Under the pieces are notes generated by a model. It ran no database searches and was not told the origin of the DNA. It saw only the letters and a program-made list of their open reading frames with translations. From Acidocella aquatica (GTDB lineage Bacteria; Pseudomonadota; Alphaproteobacteria; Acetobacterales; Acetobacteraceae), in NCBI RefSeq assembly GCF_030160635.1, contig NZ_BSOS01000077.1:1-32961 (forward strand): DNA of 32,961 nucleotides. The letters are read 5' to 3'. The position numbers and the translations under genes were made by a program. Positions 8,365 to 16,013 of this stretch are shown in pieces; the stretch's first letter is position 1, and the number at the start of each line of letters is the position of its first letter.

Positions 8365-10041
8365 GTGAAAACAAAAATACGCGGGGAAAATTTAGCTTCT
8401 ATCCGGATTTCGGCCACCACGCTCGGTGATATGTTGCTGAAAGCCTACGACCGCGATCCAGCCAAGCTGGCGATCGTGTTCCCGGCTGGCAGTGTCACCT
8501 ATGGGCGATTGGTGGATAAAATCATGCTGCGGGCTCGGGGACTTTGGGCATTGGGTGTACGCCCTCGCGATCATGTTGGTATTTTGCTGCCATCAGGAAT
8601 TGACTTCATCGAGAGCTTTTTTGCGGTCGCTATGTGCGGTGCCGTCAGCGTTCTGATGAATGCACGCTACAAGGCGCCGGAACTATGCTACGTCGCTGAA
8701 AATGCTGATCTTACAACCATCATTACTGATGGTGAGGTCACTGAGCATGTCGATCTTATTGGGCGCATGACGGAGGCTTTTCCAGAAATTACCATTGCGG
8801 AAGACCCAAAAAATCTCCGTCTCGCTCAGGCACCAAAACTCCAGCGGCTGGTTCTGCTGGGTGGAAAAAAAACGCCTGGGTTTATCGGTCAGGCGGCTTT
8901 TGAAGAAGCTGCCGCTGATGTTGACGTGCTGACAATTCATAAAGCCCGGCTCGGTGTGCGTATCCGTGATATATGCATGATCCTCTATACATCTGGTACT
9001 TCAGCCAATCCGAAAGGCTGCTTGTTAAGCCACGAAGCGATTGTCCGCGAGGCCAATAATTTGGGGCGTAACCGCTGGGAGTTTAATGAGACCGACCGTG
9101 TGTGGTCACCCCTGCCGTTATTCCATGTAGCGGCTTTGCTCGCAATGTTGTCAGTGATCGATGCCGGGGGCACATTTTATGGACTGCCACATTTTGATGC
9201 CGGTGAAAGCCTGAAGCAGATCGGTGAGAACAAGGTTACGTTTTTATTCCTGCCGTTCGTGACGTTTCATCAGGCGATGATCGCGCATCCAGATTTTGAG
9301 CGGACCGATATGTCGGCGATCCGCTCAATGAACAGTTGCTTTGCCACGATGCCCGAAAGTCTTGGGGAGATTTATGCCAAAAAAGTGCCACATACGCTCC
9401 AATTTGGTACGTTTGGCATGACCGAGGCCAGTGGCATTGTCGCGACCGGCGGTTATGACATGCCTCCGGAGATGGGGTTTTTGCGGCTTGGCACACCGCT
9501 GGTTGGCATCGAGGTCCGTATTGTCGATGTTGAAACCGGAAAGGACCTGGCTGCCAATGAGCGTGGGGAAGTTCTGATCCGGGGTTACAATCTTTTCGAT
9601 GGCTATTACCGCGATCCTGAAAAAACCGCTCAGGCGCTGGATGCGGACGGCTGGTATCATAGCGGTGATATCGGTTCGCTGGACGAGCACGGGCATATCA
9701 TGTTTCACGGCCGCTTTAAGGATATGCTCAAGGTCGGTGGTGAGAATGTTGCCGCTGCAGAGGTGGAAGCCGTATTGACCCGGCATCCTATGGTTTTGTT
9801 GGCTCAGGTTGTTGGGATTCCGGACCATAAACTCGCTGAAATTCCAGCGGCTTTCGTTGAACTCAAACCCGGTGGACAGGTCACCGAGGAAGATCTCATC
9901 GCTTTTGTTAAAAAGCGAATGGCCTCGTTCAAGGTTCCTCGCTATATTCGCTTTGTAGATGAATGGCCGATGTCGGCATCAAAAATTCAGAAATTTAAAC
10001 TTCGCAAGGATTTGATGGCGGAGTTCAATCTCACGGACTAG
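8365..10041 (+). CDS. AMP-forming acyl-CoA synthetase/ligase
   Basis: The 558-residue enzyme belongs to the ANL superfamily. The AMP-binding P-loop is LYTSGTSANPKG near 207-218. The later motif YHSGDIG sits near 430 with the hinge region FKDMLKVGGENV. The catalytic Lys is in SASKIQKFKLR at about 540. It activates a carboxylic acid through an acyl-adenylate to the CoA thioester, feeding degradation. The start is a GTG at 8365 with a weak ribosome site. An internal ATG at 8431 is possible but would drop the first residues. It lies 126 bp after the SDR on the same strand. Its wobble positions look more A/T-rich than those of its neighbours, hinting at a different origin. Confidence 0.93.
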   Translation: MKTKIRGENLASIRISATTLGDMLLKAYDRDPAKLAIVFPAGSVTYGRLVDKIMLRARGLWALGVRPRDHVGILLPSGIDFIESFFAVAMCGAVSVLMNARYKAPELCYVAENADLTTIITDGEVTEHVDLIGRMTEAFPEITIAEDPKNLRLAQAPKLQRLVLLGGKKTPGFIGQAAFEEAAADVDVLTIHKARLGVRIRDICMILYTSGTSANPKGCLLSHEAIVREANNLGRNRWEFNETDRVWSPLPLFHVAALLAMLSVIDAGGTFYGLPHFDAGESLKQIGENKVTFLFLPFVTFHQAMIAHPDFERTDMSAIRSMNSCFATMPESLGEIYAKKVPHTLQFGTFGMTEASGIVATGGYDMPPEMGFLRLGTPLVGIEVRIVDVETGKDLAANERGEVLIRGYNLFDGYYRDPEKTAQALDADGWYHSGDIGSLDEHGHIMFHGRFKDMLKVGGENVAAAEVEAVLTRHPMVLLAQVVGIPDHKLAEIPAAFVELKPGGQVTEEDLIAFVKKRMASFKVPRYIRFVDEWPMSASKIQKFKLRKDLMAEFNLTD

Positions 10042-10342
10042 ATTATGCTTGGGTAATCTCGATTTCGATTCATTTTTAGGTTATACTCGAGCCTGTTTGA
10101 ACAGAAGGTTTTATGCCGGTGAGATTTTATACATCCGCGCGGTGAACATTGACGTCTCATAAGTGCCAGCGCAGCAGCGAAAACACATATTAAATTTATC
10201 ATTCCAGTCAACCATATTCCCTTCCATCAAAGGGCAATCACGCCGTCATTGTGTTTGCTGTGCCTGTGCTCAACCAGCGTGCCAATTGGGTGATCTCTGA
10301 TGGTATCAAGCGATTGATAATAGCGAATATTGACGCCTGAAT
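10042..10342. other. 301-bp intergenic gap, no supportable gene
   Basis: This separates the convergent CoA ligase (+) and flavin reductase (-). It holds two palindromes: tatcaa/ttgata arms at 10304-10319 and a 14-bp perfect palindrome at 10335-10348 that overlaps the reductase stop. On the minus strand an uninterrupted run of about 40 codons (10229-10345) reads like a protein C-terminus (IRYYQSLDTIRDHPIGTLVE). It has no start and no family I recognise, so it may be a decayed gene end. Confidence 0.35.
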
Positions 10343-10852
10343 TCAGGCTTTGTCAGTGTTGATTTTGTGATATGCGCGCCCGTGATAGATCAGGCCGGAG
10401 TTTCCACGGCCAAGATGGATAGCCTGCACGGCACAAAAAAGTACACTATGCGTGCCGACCTCCACAATCTGGTCGATCTTGCAGTCGAATGCTGCAGCCG
10501 CACTCTCCAGCACGGGCGCGCCGGTGGCCAGACGCTGCCATTTCGCCAGCGCAAAACGCTCCAGCATCGGCACTTTGCCAACACTGGCAAACACAGGTGC
10601 GAGTTCCTGGTGGTCGTGTGCCAGTACGTTCACGCAAAGGATGCCGGTGGTCTTGATGGTGTTGTGTTGGCTTGCATTTTTGTTGATGCAGACCAACAAG
10701 GTGGGCGGGTCATCGGTCACACTGCAAACGGCAGAGGCGGTAAAACCGGTATCGCCATCTGGCCCCTTGGTGGTGATGATGTTCACGGCAGCTCCCAGAC
10801 GGGACATGGCTTCGCGGAAATACTGACGGCTGGCATTAATATGTTCGGGCAT
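10343..10852 (-). CDS. flavin reductase (HpaC/HsaB-like)
   Basis: The 169-residue protein matches the flavin-reductase domain family in length and in its diagnostic GFTASAVCSVTDDPPTLLVC block near 36-55. A His-rich segment follows near 105 (VLAHDHQELAPVFA). These enzymes reduce free FMN or FAD with NAD(P)H and hand it to a partner monooxygenase. The natural partner here is the HsaA-type monooxygenase at 16014, although the two genes are 5 kb apart and on opposite strands. The LLM oxidoreductase at 13109 is another possible client. It stands alone as a single-gene unit. Confidence 0.9.
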   Translation of the reverse strand: MPEHINASRQYFREAMSRLGAAVNIITTKGPDGDTGFTASAVCSVTDDPPTLLVCINKNASQHNTIKTTGILCVNVLAHDHQELAPVFASVGKVPMLERFALAKWQRLATGAPVLESAAAAFDCKIDQIVEVGTHSVLFCAVQAIHLGRGNSGLIYHGRAYHKINTDKA

Positions 10853-11174
10853 CTCGATACTTTGCTTGATTGGCAGGAATTTTTGTTGAACGCCGGCCGG
10901 CGGAAGGTCCGGTAATCCGCCAGATCACCCTTGTCTATCATGATTTTTGCCACAGTGCGCATCACGCTTATACCTATCGGGTGGAAGGATGATCAAATCC
11001 GCGGTCAGACTGGAATATAGCCCGTCCATTATGCCTGGATGAGTTAGGGCATTGCCAATGCTGGCCTTATTTGGATCTGATTGGGCCACTCGGGTACTTT
11101 ACGCGTATCAAACGATTTAGCTTTATGCGCTGGCCATCCTGGCTAGATATAAATAGAAAACGACAGATGAAACC
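10853..11174. other. 322-bp divergent intergenic region
   Basis: This lies between the flavin reductase (-) and an SDR (+), so it should hold both promoters. I see no convincing -35/-10 pair or extended palindrome. A minus-strand stretch at 10860-10960 is open (KIMIDKGDLADYRTF) but short and unrecognised. Nothing else can be supported. Confidence 0.4.
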
Positions 11175-12011
11175 GTGCAAAAACAGGAGGAAACCATAAC
11201 ACAGGCTCTTAAGCTCGCAGGCAAGGTGGCACTTGTCACCGGGTCCGGCGCCAATATAGGCGAGGCTTGCGCCAAAGCGCTCGCCAAGGCCGGTGCGAAG
11301 CTCGTGCTGGCGGACATCAATCTGGCCGGCGTTCAGCGCGTGGCCGCGGATATTGCGGCCAGCGGTGGCGAGGCTTTGGCCCATCACTTGGACTTGGGCG
11401 ATGAAAACAGCATCGAGGTCCTTAGAGCCGCTGTCGTCACCCGCTTTGGCCGGCTGGATGTTCTGCACAACAACGCGGCCGATGTTAGCACCGCTCAAAT
11501 GGCAGCTGATGGATCGCTCGTGAGCATGGCATCTTCCGTCTGGGATCGCGCATTCCAAATCAACACGCGCGGTACCATGCTGATGATCAAACACTTCGTG
11601 CCGCTCATGCTCCAGTGCGGTGGCGGCTCGATCATCAACACCAGTTCCGGCGTTTCAATTCTGGGTGACATTTTTACCCCGGCCTATTCGGCTTCCAAGG
11701 CGGCGGTGAATGCGCTGACCCGCAACGCGGCGACGCAATTTGGCAAACAGAATATCCGCTGTAATGCAATCCTCCCTGGACTTATTCTGACTTCGCAAGC
11801 ACGTGAGCAGATGTCGCCGGAGATGCTGCAAATGCTGGAGCGGCATACTCTGTTGCCGCGCCTGGGAACCCCGGATGATATTGCCGGAACAGTGGCATTC
11901 CTGGCATCGGACGACGCAAGTTTTGTCACCGGTCAGATTTTCTCCGTTGACGGCGGCATTACCATGCATCAGCCTTTCGTGGCCGATGTGCTGGCTTTCA
12001 TGGAGAAATAA
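11175..12011 (+). CDS. short-chain dehydrogenase/reductase
   Basis: This is a classical SDR of up to 278 residues. Counting from a GTG at 11175, it has TGSGANIG at 22-29, NNAA near 101, Ser157/158 and Y171-x3-K175 (YSASK), and it ends with a VDGG block. The start is unsettled. A strong AGGAGG lies at 11185-11190, inside the GTG-started frame, and is spaced 5 nt from an in-frame ATA at 11196. The next residues, TQALKLAGKVALVTG, look like a normal SDR N-terminus. Either GTG is used, or the ribosome site serves a rare ATA start, or an ATG has mutated to ATA. It is followed 46 bp later by the DUF1330 gene in the same direction. Confidence 0.88.
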   Translation: MQKQEETITQALKLAGKVALVTGSGANIGEACAKALAKAGAKLVLADINLAGVQRVAADIAASGGEALAHHLDLGDENSIEVLRAAVVTRFGRLDVLHNNAADVSTAQMAADGSLVSMASSVWDRAFQINTRGTMLMIKHFVPLMLQCGGGSIINTSSGVSILGDIFTPAYSASKAAVNALTRNAATQFGKQNIRCNAILPGLILTSQAREQMSPEMLQMLERHTLLPRLGTPDDIAGTVAFLASDDASFVTGQIFSVDGGITMHQPFVADVLAFMEK

Positions 12012-12057
12012 GTTTTTGAATCGCCCTTTTTTGACTAACCAGGCAAGGAAATAGATT

Positions 12058-12348
12058 ATGAGTGCTTACGTATTCTCTGTGGTGAATAAAACGGATCGCG
12101 ATACCTACGAGCGCTATTCCGAGGCCGGCTATTTGTCGATTTTACCGTATAGACCGGAAGTGACAGTAGCCGAATCGCCGGAAGTGATCGAGGGAAAATT
12201 CCCGGGTACGACGACGATCATGATGAAATTCAAGACCATGGAAGATGCCAAGGCTTGGTATCACTCGGATCTCTACCAGAAAGCCATCCCGCTGCGCCAT
12301 GCGGCGAGCGACACCAGCTTCGTTATTATGTTCCCTGGCGCGGATTAA
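12058..12348 (+). CDS. DUF1330 family protein
   Basis: The 96-residue protein matches the small DUF1330 family, a dimeric alpha-beta-barrel (ferredoxin-like) fold of about 95 residues. Visible family features are the Y-x-x-Y start region (DTYERYSEAGY), VIEGKFPG near 42 and FKTMEDAKAWYHS near 60-72. Members have no settled activity, but related folds act as small isomerases, monooxygenases or cofactor-free enzymes. An AAGGA site lies 8 nt before the ATG. It probably shares a transcript with the SDR upstream. Its stop overlaps the stop of the convergent TetR gene by a few bases. Confidence 0.85.
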   Translation: MSAYVFSVVNKTDRDTYERYSEAGYLSILPYRPEVTVAESPEVIEGKFPGTTTIMMKFKTMEDAKAWYHSDLYQKAIPLRHAASDTSFVIMFPGAD

Positions 12349-13007
12349 CTTTCGGGCGCGGCGCGCAGTGATGCCAGGATGAAGTCCACGGCATGGGCGC
12401 GCCACCTGGCCACGCCTTCTGGCGAGGCAAAGTCGATCCCGATCGTCCGGGTCATGGCTGGCCCCATCAGGAAGCATCCGGCGGCAAGGTGAAATACGGT
12501 CGCGTAAAACAGAGCGGGGTCGACGTCGCTTCGGAAATCGCCGGTGCGCGCGCCATGCCGAAGAATCGGCTCGATGACTTTGCTAATGAACTCACGCGTT
12601 AGAGGGGCAAAGCCGGTTTGTGCGTCGATATGCTGAGCGCGGTGTAAGCCCTGATCGAGGGTGAAGGTTGTGACGCCCGGGTTTTCCAGGTGAAGATCGA
12701 CAATCCGGTTGATAAGCCGGGTAATGGCTTCGCGCGGCGGCAATGTTTCGTATGAGGTATGCGCGAGCAATGAAATCACCGCAGCAGATTGGGAATCGAA
12801 AACCACCCGGTAGAGTTCGTCCTTGCTCTGGAAATAATGATAAATCAACTGCTTCGTCACTTTGGCAGCCCGCGCAACGGTTTCCAGCCGTGCGGCATCA
12901 AAGCCTTTTTCCGTGAATTCCGTGCGGGCGGCAACCAGAATGCGGTGGAGCGTATCAGTTTTTTTTGGTGGCGCGTGCATTTTTGGTGGGCATTCAAAAT
13001 AGGACAT
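12345..13007 (-). CDS. TetR-family transcriptional regulator
   Basis: The 220-residue protein has an N-terminal helix-turn-helix of the TetR type (about 20-68, with VARAAKVTKQLIYHYFQSKD as the recognition region). The C-terminal ligand-binding domain of about 150 residues includes the common DPALFYATVFHLAAGCF segment. TetR proteins usually repress nearby catabolic genes until an effector binds. The divergent LLM oxidoreductase starts 101 bp away, so the 13008-13108 gap is the most likely operator region, though I see no clear palindrome there. No ribosome site precedes the ATG at 13007. An internal ATG at 12980 is an alternative. Confidence 0.9.
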   Translation of the reverse strand: MSYFECPPKMHAPPKKTDTLHRILVAARTEFTEKGFDAARLETVARAAKVTKQLIYHYFQSKDELYRVVFDSQSAAVISLLAHTSYETLPPREAITRLINRIVDLHLENPGVTTFTLDQGLHRAQHIDAQTGFAPLTREFISKVIEPILRHGARTGDFRSDVDPALFYATVFHLAAGCFLMGPAMTRTIGIDFASPEGVARWRAHAVDFILASLRAAPES

Positions 13008-13108
13008 AATTTGCGCGGCACCTGCCGATTGGTTGGTTACATGTGCTGGCGAGGCATAATCTTGGCCGACGGCTATGAAATAAAAACAAGCATCAGGAAA
13101 CGTCGCAT

Positions 13109-14002
13109 ATGAAAATCGGTATCAGCAGACCTTACGCAGACCCAGGGCACCCTATTCCAGACGTCGACATGGGAGCAATCTGCCAAATCGCCGAAGAGGT
13201 CGGGTTTGATTGGGTCACCTATGGCCACCATACCATCCGCCCGCTGGAAGAGGCGGTCAAGCCGCCACATTTCGGCGTCCCGCTATACCTCGATCCGCTG
13301 ATCGGTGCGGCCCGTGGCTTGGCTTTGACCAAAACACTCGAAGTTTCCACCGGTGTGCTGATCATGCCGATGCAGCACCCCGTGGTGGTTGCCAAACAGG
13401 TCGCCACCATTGACCGCTACAGCGGCGCTGAGCGGTTTTTTCTGGGCCTTGGCACAGGCGGGGCGAGCCGGTTGGAAATTGAGCTGACCGGCGGCAGCTT
13501 TGAGCGGCGCTGGGCATATACGATGGAAAGCATCGCCATTATGAAAGGCCTTTGGACCGAGGATCGTTTCACCTTCAAGGGTGAATTCTTTGATTTTCCG
13601 CCGACTCTACTGGGGCCGCGCCCGGCGACGCAACCGCACACGCCGATCTGGCTCGGTGGTTTCAGTGATGCCGTGCTCCAGCGCATCGGTGAACATTGCA
13701 ATGGGTGGCTACCAGTTTATGCCGGCGCCAAGCTGGCATTCGGTGCCGGCCATGCGGGCACCGACTCGGCTTATGATGATCTGAAGGCCGGGCGCCGCAA
13801 GCTACATCGCTTCGCGGAAGAAGCCGGGCGTGAAGTATCGCATTTTGACATCAATGTCATCTTGACGCCCGAAAGCGCTACAGATGTAGTCCGGGGCTTT
13901 GAAGATGCGGGTGCCGATCGGCTGGCCTTTACGCTGCCGGAGGTAACTTCGGTTGAGGAAGCGCGCGCCGAGTTAGAAAAACTCGCCGGTCGCGTACTCT
14001 AA
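13109..14002 (+). CDS. LLM-class flavin-dependent oxidoreductase
   Basis: The 297-residue TIM-barrel protein is of the luciferase-like monooxygenase superfamily. Typical family segments are visible: the N-terminal MKIGISRPY strand, VSTGVLIMPMQHPVVVAKQ (about 73-91), the GLGTGG phosphate-binding loop near 112-117, and TPIWLGGFSD near 173. It resembles the F420-dependent-type subgroup (TIGR03619-like), but whether it uses F420 or FMN cannot be decided here. It may hydroxylate, oxidise or reduce a pathway intermediate. It is transcribed away from the TetR gene and is closed by a shared bidirectional terminator. Confidence 0.88.
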   Translation: MKIGISRPYADPGHPIPDVDMGAICQIAEEVGFDWVTYGHHTIRPLEEAVKPPHFGVPLYLDPLIGAARGLALTKTLEVSTGVLIMPMQHPVVVAKQVATIDRYSGAERFFLGLGTGGASRLEIELTGGSFERRWAYTMESIAIMKGLWTEDRFTFKGEFFDFPPTLLGPRPATQPHTPIWLGGFSDAVLQRIGEHCNGWLPVYAGAKLAFGAGHAGTDSAYDDLKAGRRKLHRFAEEAGREVSHFDINVILTPESATDVVRGFEDAGADRLAFTLPEVTSVEEARAELEKLAGRVL

Positions 14003-14010
14003 CGCGCGAT

Positions 14011-14048
14011 CCGTCCCTATTAAACCGGCGATGGTTCGATAGGGACGG
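14011..14048. terminator. bidirectional terminator between LLM oxidoreductase and P450
   Basis: There is a perfect 10-bp inverted repeat (ccgtccctat at 14011-14020, atagggacgg at 14039-14048). The loop holds a second short stem (aacc/ggtt). It lies between two convergent stops, 8 bp after one and 21 bp from the other. Near it on the plus strand is a run of T at 14065-14071. Confidence 0.75.
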
Positions 14049-14069
14049 CGGGCCGGCTCCTAAAATTTT

Positions 14070-15365
14070 TTAGGCAACATCCCATTTCACATGCAACTGG
14101 TCAGGGCCGCGCAGCTGAATGCCCCGGATCACCGGCTTGGGGTAATCCGGGTCGAGGCGGAAATTCGGCAGGTCGAGCATGGCGTTCAACGCGATCTCCA
14201 TCTCCAGCTTGGCCAGATGCATGCCCATGCAGATATGCGGACCGAAGCCAAAGCTCATCACCGGGCGCATCGGGCGGTCAAGAATTAGCTCGTCCGGGTT
14301 CGCGTATACTTCAGGGTCGCGGTTGGCGGACGAGATGCACACTGTCACCGCCTCGTCTTTTTTAATGGTGACACCGCCGATCTCCATGTCCCTCGCGGCA
14401 AGGCGGGCAAGGTGGCCGGCGACGGTTTCCAGGCGCATGGTCTCGACGACGGCCTTCGGGATCAGACTGCGGTCCTGGCGCAGGCGCTCCCATACATCCG
14501 GGCGCTCCAGCAGCAGCACGATCATATTTCCGAAGCTGCGGCTGGTGGTTTCCCCCGCGGCCAGTAGAGTCATCCGGATGAAAGTGGTGATATCTTCATC
14601 GGTAAATGATTTGCCATCGACGTTCAACCCCATCAGGAAGCCGATCATGTCGTCGCGTACGACGCCCGATTTGCGGCGCTCCTGTACGGCCGGCAGAACA
14701 TATTCATACAGCCGCTGCCCGGCTTCCATGGCCGCCGGGATAGATGTTTTCATCTCCTCCGGATCGAATCGCGGCCCGCCCACGATTTGCAAGGCCCATC
14801 CGGCCGATTGCATGGCAGCCACCATGTCGTCAGGAAGACCGAACATTTTGTAAACCACGCGGACGGGGAAGGCGAGTACGAAATCCAGCAGCAGATCGGA
14901 CTTGCCCTTGGGCCGCATCGCGCCGATGAATTCATCCTCGATAATCGGGCAGATTAGGTTGTCTTTCCATTTTTTGATGGCGTTGGGCATCATCGGCGGC
15001 TGTAAAATAGCGCGCCATTTGTGATGCTCCTCGCCATCCATGCCGGTGAGCAGAAAATTATCGACAGCCGAGCCGAAGCCTTCGGCATTCTGCTTGCTAA
15101 GCCAGTTTCTGTCATCGCGCAGAATTTGGTGCACATCCTTATAGCGAAAAACTGTGTAGACCTTGCGGCCTGTACCCATCCAATCGGCTTGTGACGGCGC
15201 CCTGAAAATACGCAGTATGTCCCCCTCCAACACTGGCGTTTTCTCGCGCCATTCTTTCATCTGCTCATAGGGGCTGGTTACGTCGGCGCCATTATAGACA
15301 CCGCTGACTGCGGCGAAGTCCCGCGCCATTTTCTCGAGTGCTTGGGTTTTGGTCACGGCGTTCAT
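14070..15365 (-). CDS. cytochrome P450
   Basis: This is a 431-residue soluble bacterial P450. The heme-thiolate loop is FGFGPHICMG with the ligand Cys at 379. The oxygen-activating I-helix motif is AAGETT at 269-274, and the ExxR pair is in VVETMRLE. There is no membrane anchor. It would hydroxylate or epoxidise a hydrophobic substrate with electrons from a ferredoxin, which is not encoded here. A GAGGAG site lies about 7 nt before the ATG. Upstream are a TTGACA -35 element, an operator-like palindrome and an FNR-type box, so this gene appears to be regulated separately from the main oxygenase operon. Confidence 0.95.
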   Translation of the reverse strand: MNAVTKTQALEKMARDFAAVSGVYNGADVTSPYEQMKEWREKTPVLEGDILRIFRAPSQADWMGTGRKVYTVFRYKDVHQILRDDRNWLSKQNAEGFGSAVDNFLLTGMDGEEHHKWRAILQPPMMPNAIKKWKDNLICPIIEDEFIGAMRPKGKSDLLLDFVLAFPVRVVYKMFGLPDDMVAAMQSAGWALQIVGGPRFDPEEMKTSIPAAMEAGQRLYEYVLPAVQERRKSGVVRDDMIGFLMGLNVDGKSFTDEDITTFIRMTLLAAGETTSRSFGNMIVLLLERPDVWERLRQDRSLIPKAVVETMRLETVAGHLARLAARDMEIGGVTIKKDEAVTVCISSANRDPEVYANPDELILDRPMRPVMSFGFGPHICMGMHLAKLEMEIALNAMLDLPNFRLDPDYPKPVIRGIQLRGPDQLHVKWDVA

Positions 15366-15401
15366 GGGATTGCTCCTCGTGGAGATGAGTTATTTCTTGG
15401 C

Positions 15402-15437
15402 CTGTCTATAAATGGACAGATGGCAATTTATTGTCAA
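15402..15437 (-). promoter_or_regulatory. P450 promoter with overlapping operator-like palindrome
   Basis: On the minus strand a perfect TTGACA (15432-15437) lies about 18 nt upstream of an AT-rich -10 candidate (ATTTAT). An 18-bp imperfect palindrome, ctgtctataaatggacag at 15402-15419 (7 of 9 positions symmetric), covers the -10 region. That is a classic place for a repressor such as the nearby TetR protein. The start codon lies about 37 bp further down. Confidence 0.5.
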
Positions 15438-15495
15438 GCGATTTTGCCTTACCCGCTAACTGCCGTTTGGCAGGAAAATCAGACCGCAGGGCAAT

Positions 15496-15513
15496 CTTTG
15501 ATTTAGATCAAAG
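15496..15513. promoter_or_regulatory. FNR/FixK-type binding box
   Basis: The sequence ctttgatttagatcaaag contains TTGAT-N4-ATCAA, an exact match to the CRP/FNR-family consensus used by FNR, ANR and FixK. The arms are perfect over 7 bp. It is centred about 140 bp upstream of the P450 ATG and about 70 bp from its -35. Confidence 0.6.
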
Positions 15514-15617
15514 CATTCTACTGCTGACCATGTATTTCTGCCGCGCGGAGATACAAAATGAATAATAAGTGTTCAACATGTTTATCTTTTTCGGACGAAA
15601 TAAAACAACCAAGCCTT

Positions 15618-15954
15618 GGCTGGGGTTATGCACTCGGCCATTTCGCCAGGGACGCCTCAGATGCTGACGCGTTGCGGCAGCACGTAGCGGGTACTGCGTA
15701 CCAAATCCTCGCCGCAGACAACGTCCATGTGCCGGGTTACGCTCCCAACAGGGGCTTTGGACGTCACGTGCCGGCTCCAATTTCTTGCGCTACATCCGTG
15801 ACCCATGGCGCAGCCATGCTGAACTTATCGCCTGCCTTGAATATATGAGGCGAATAATGAGTGGGTTGCGGGCGATCACACGGCCGAAGACGCATTTTAC
15901 CTCTGGGGCCCAGCACCATCCTCGGATTTTATAGAAAATCACCAAACACCTTGA
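15618..15954 (+). pseudogene. remnant of a VOC-family extradiol-type dioxygenase
   Basis: The C-terminal part of a ring-cleavage-type VOC protein is spread over three frames. RGFGRHV (frame of 15753) is followed, after a shift, by GSNFLRYIRDPWRSHAEL (frame of 15776). A second shift leads to WVAGDHTAEDAFYLWGP (frame of 15856), ending at a TGA at 15952-15954. Intact relatives carry these blocks in one frame as GRHVLGSN, RYIRDPWGSHAEYS and DHPAEDSFYLWGP. The N-terminal half is not recognisable. It sits directly upstream of the HsaA-type monooxygenase, the position a ring-cleaving partner would take. It is non-functional as it stands. The 5' limit is approximate. Confidence 0.72.
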
Positions 15955-16013
15955 AGCAGTCCCTAATCCGCCGCCTCAGCGTGGTTGGAATAAACGCATA
16001 GGAGAGAGACAAC

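Noticed and set aside
10335-10348. 14-bp perfect palindrome gcctgaattcaggc as a terminator
   Set aside because: It has no loop and no T-run and it overlaps the reductase stop codon. It includes an EcoRI-type site, so chance is likely.
14179-14853. 224-codon plus-strand frame
   Set aside because: It is antisense to the first P450, with a Ser/Arg-rich composition typical of a GC-driven shadow.
15508-15780. Minus-strand frame of 90 codons
   Set aside because: It lies across the P450 upstream region and the VOC remnant, with no family similarity and no ribosome site.
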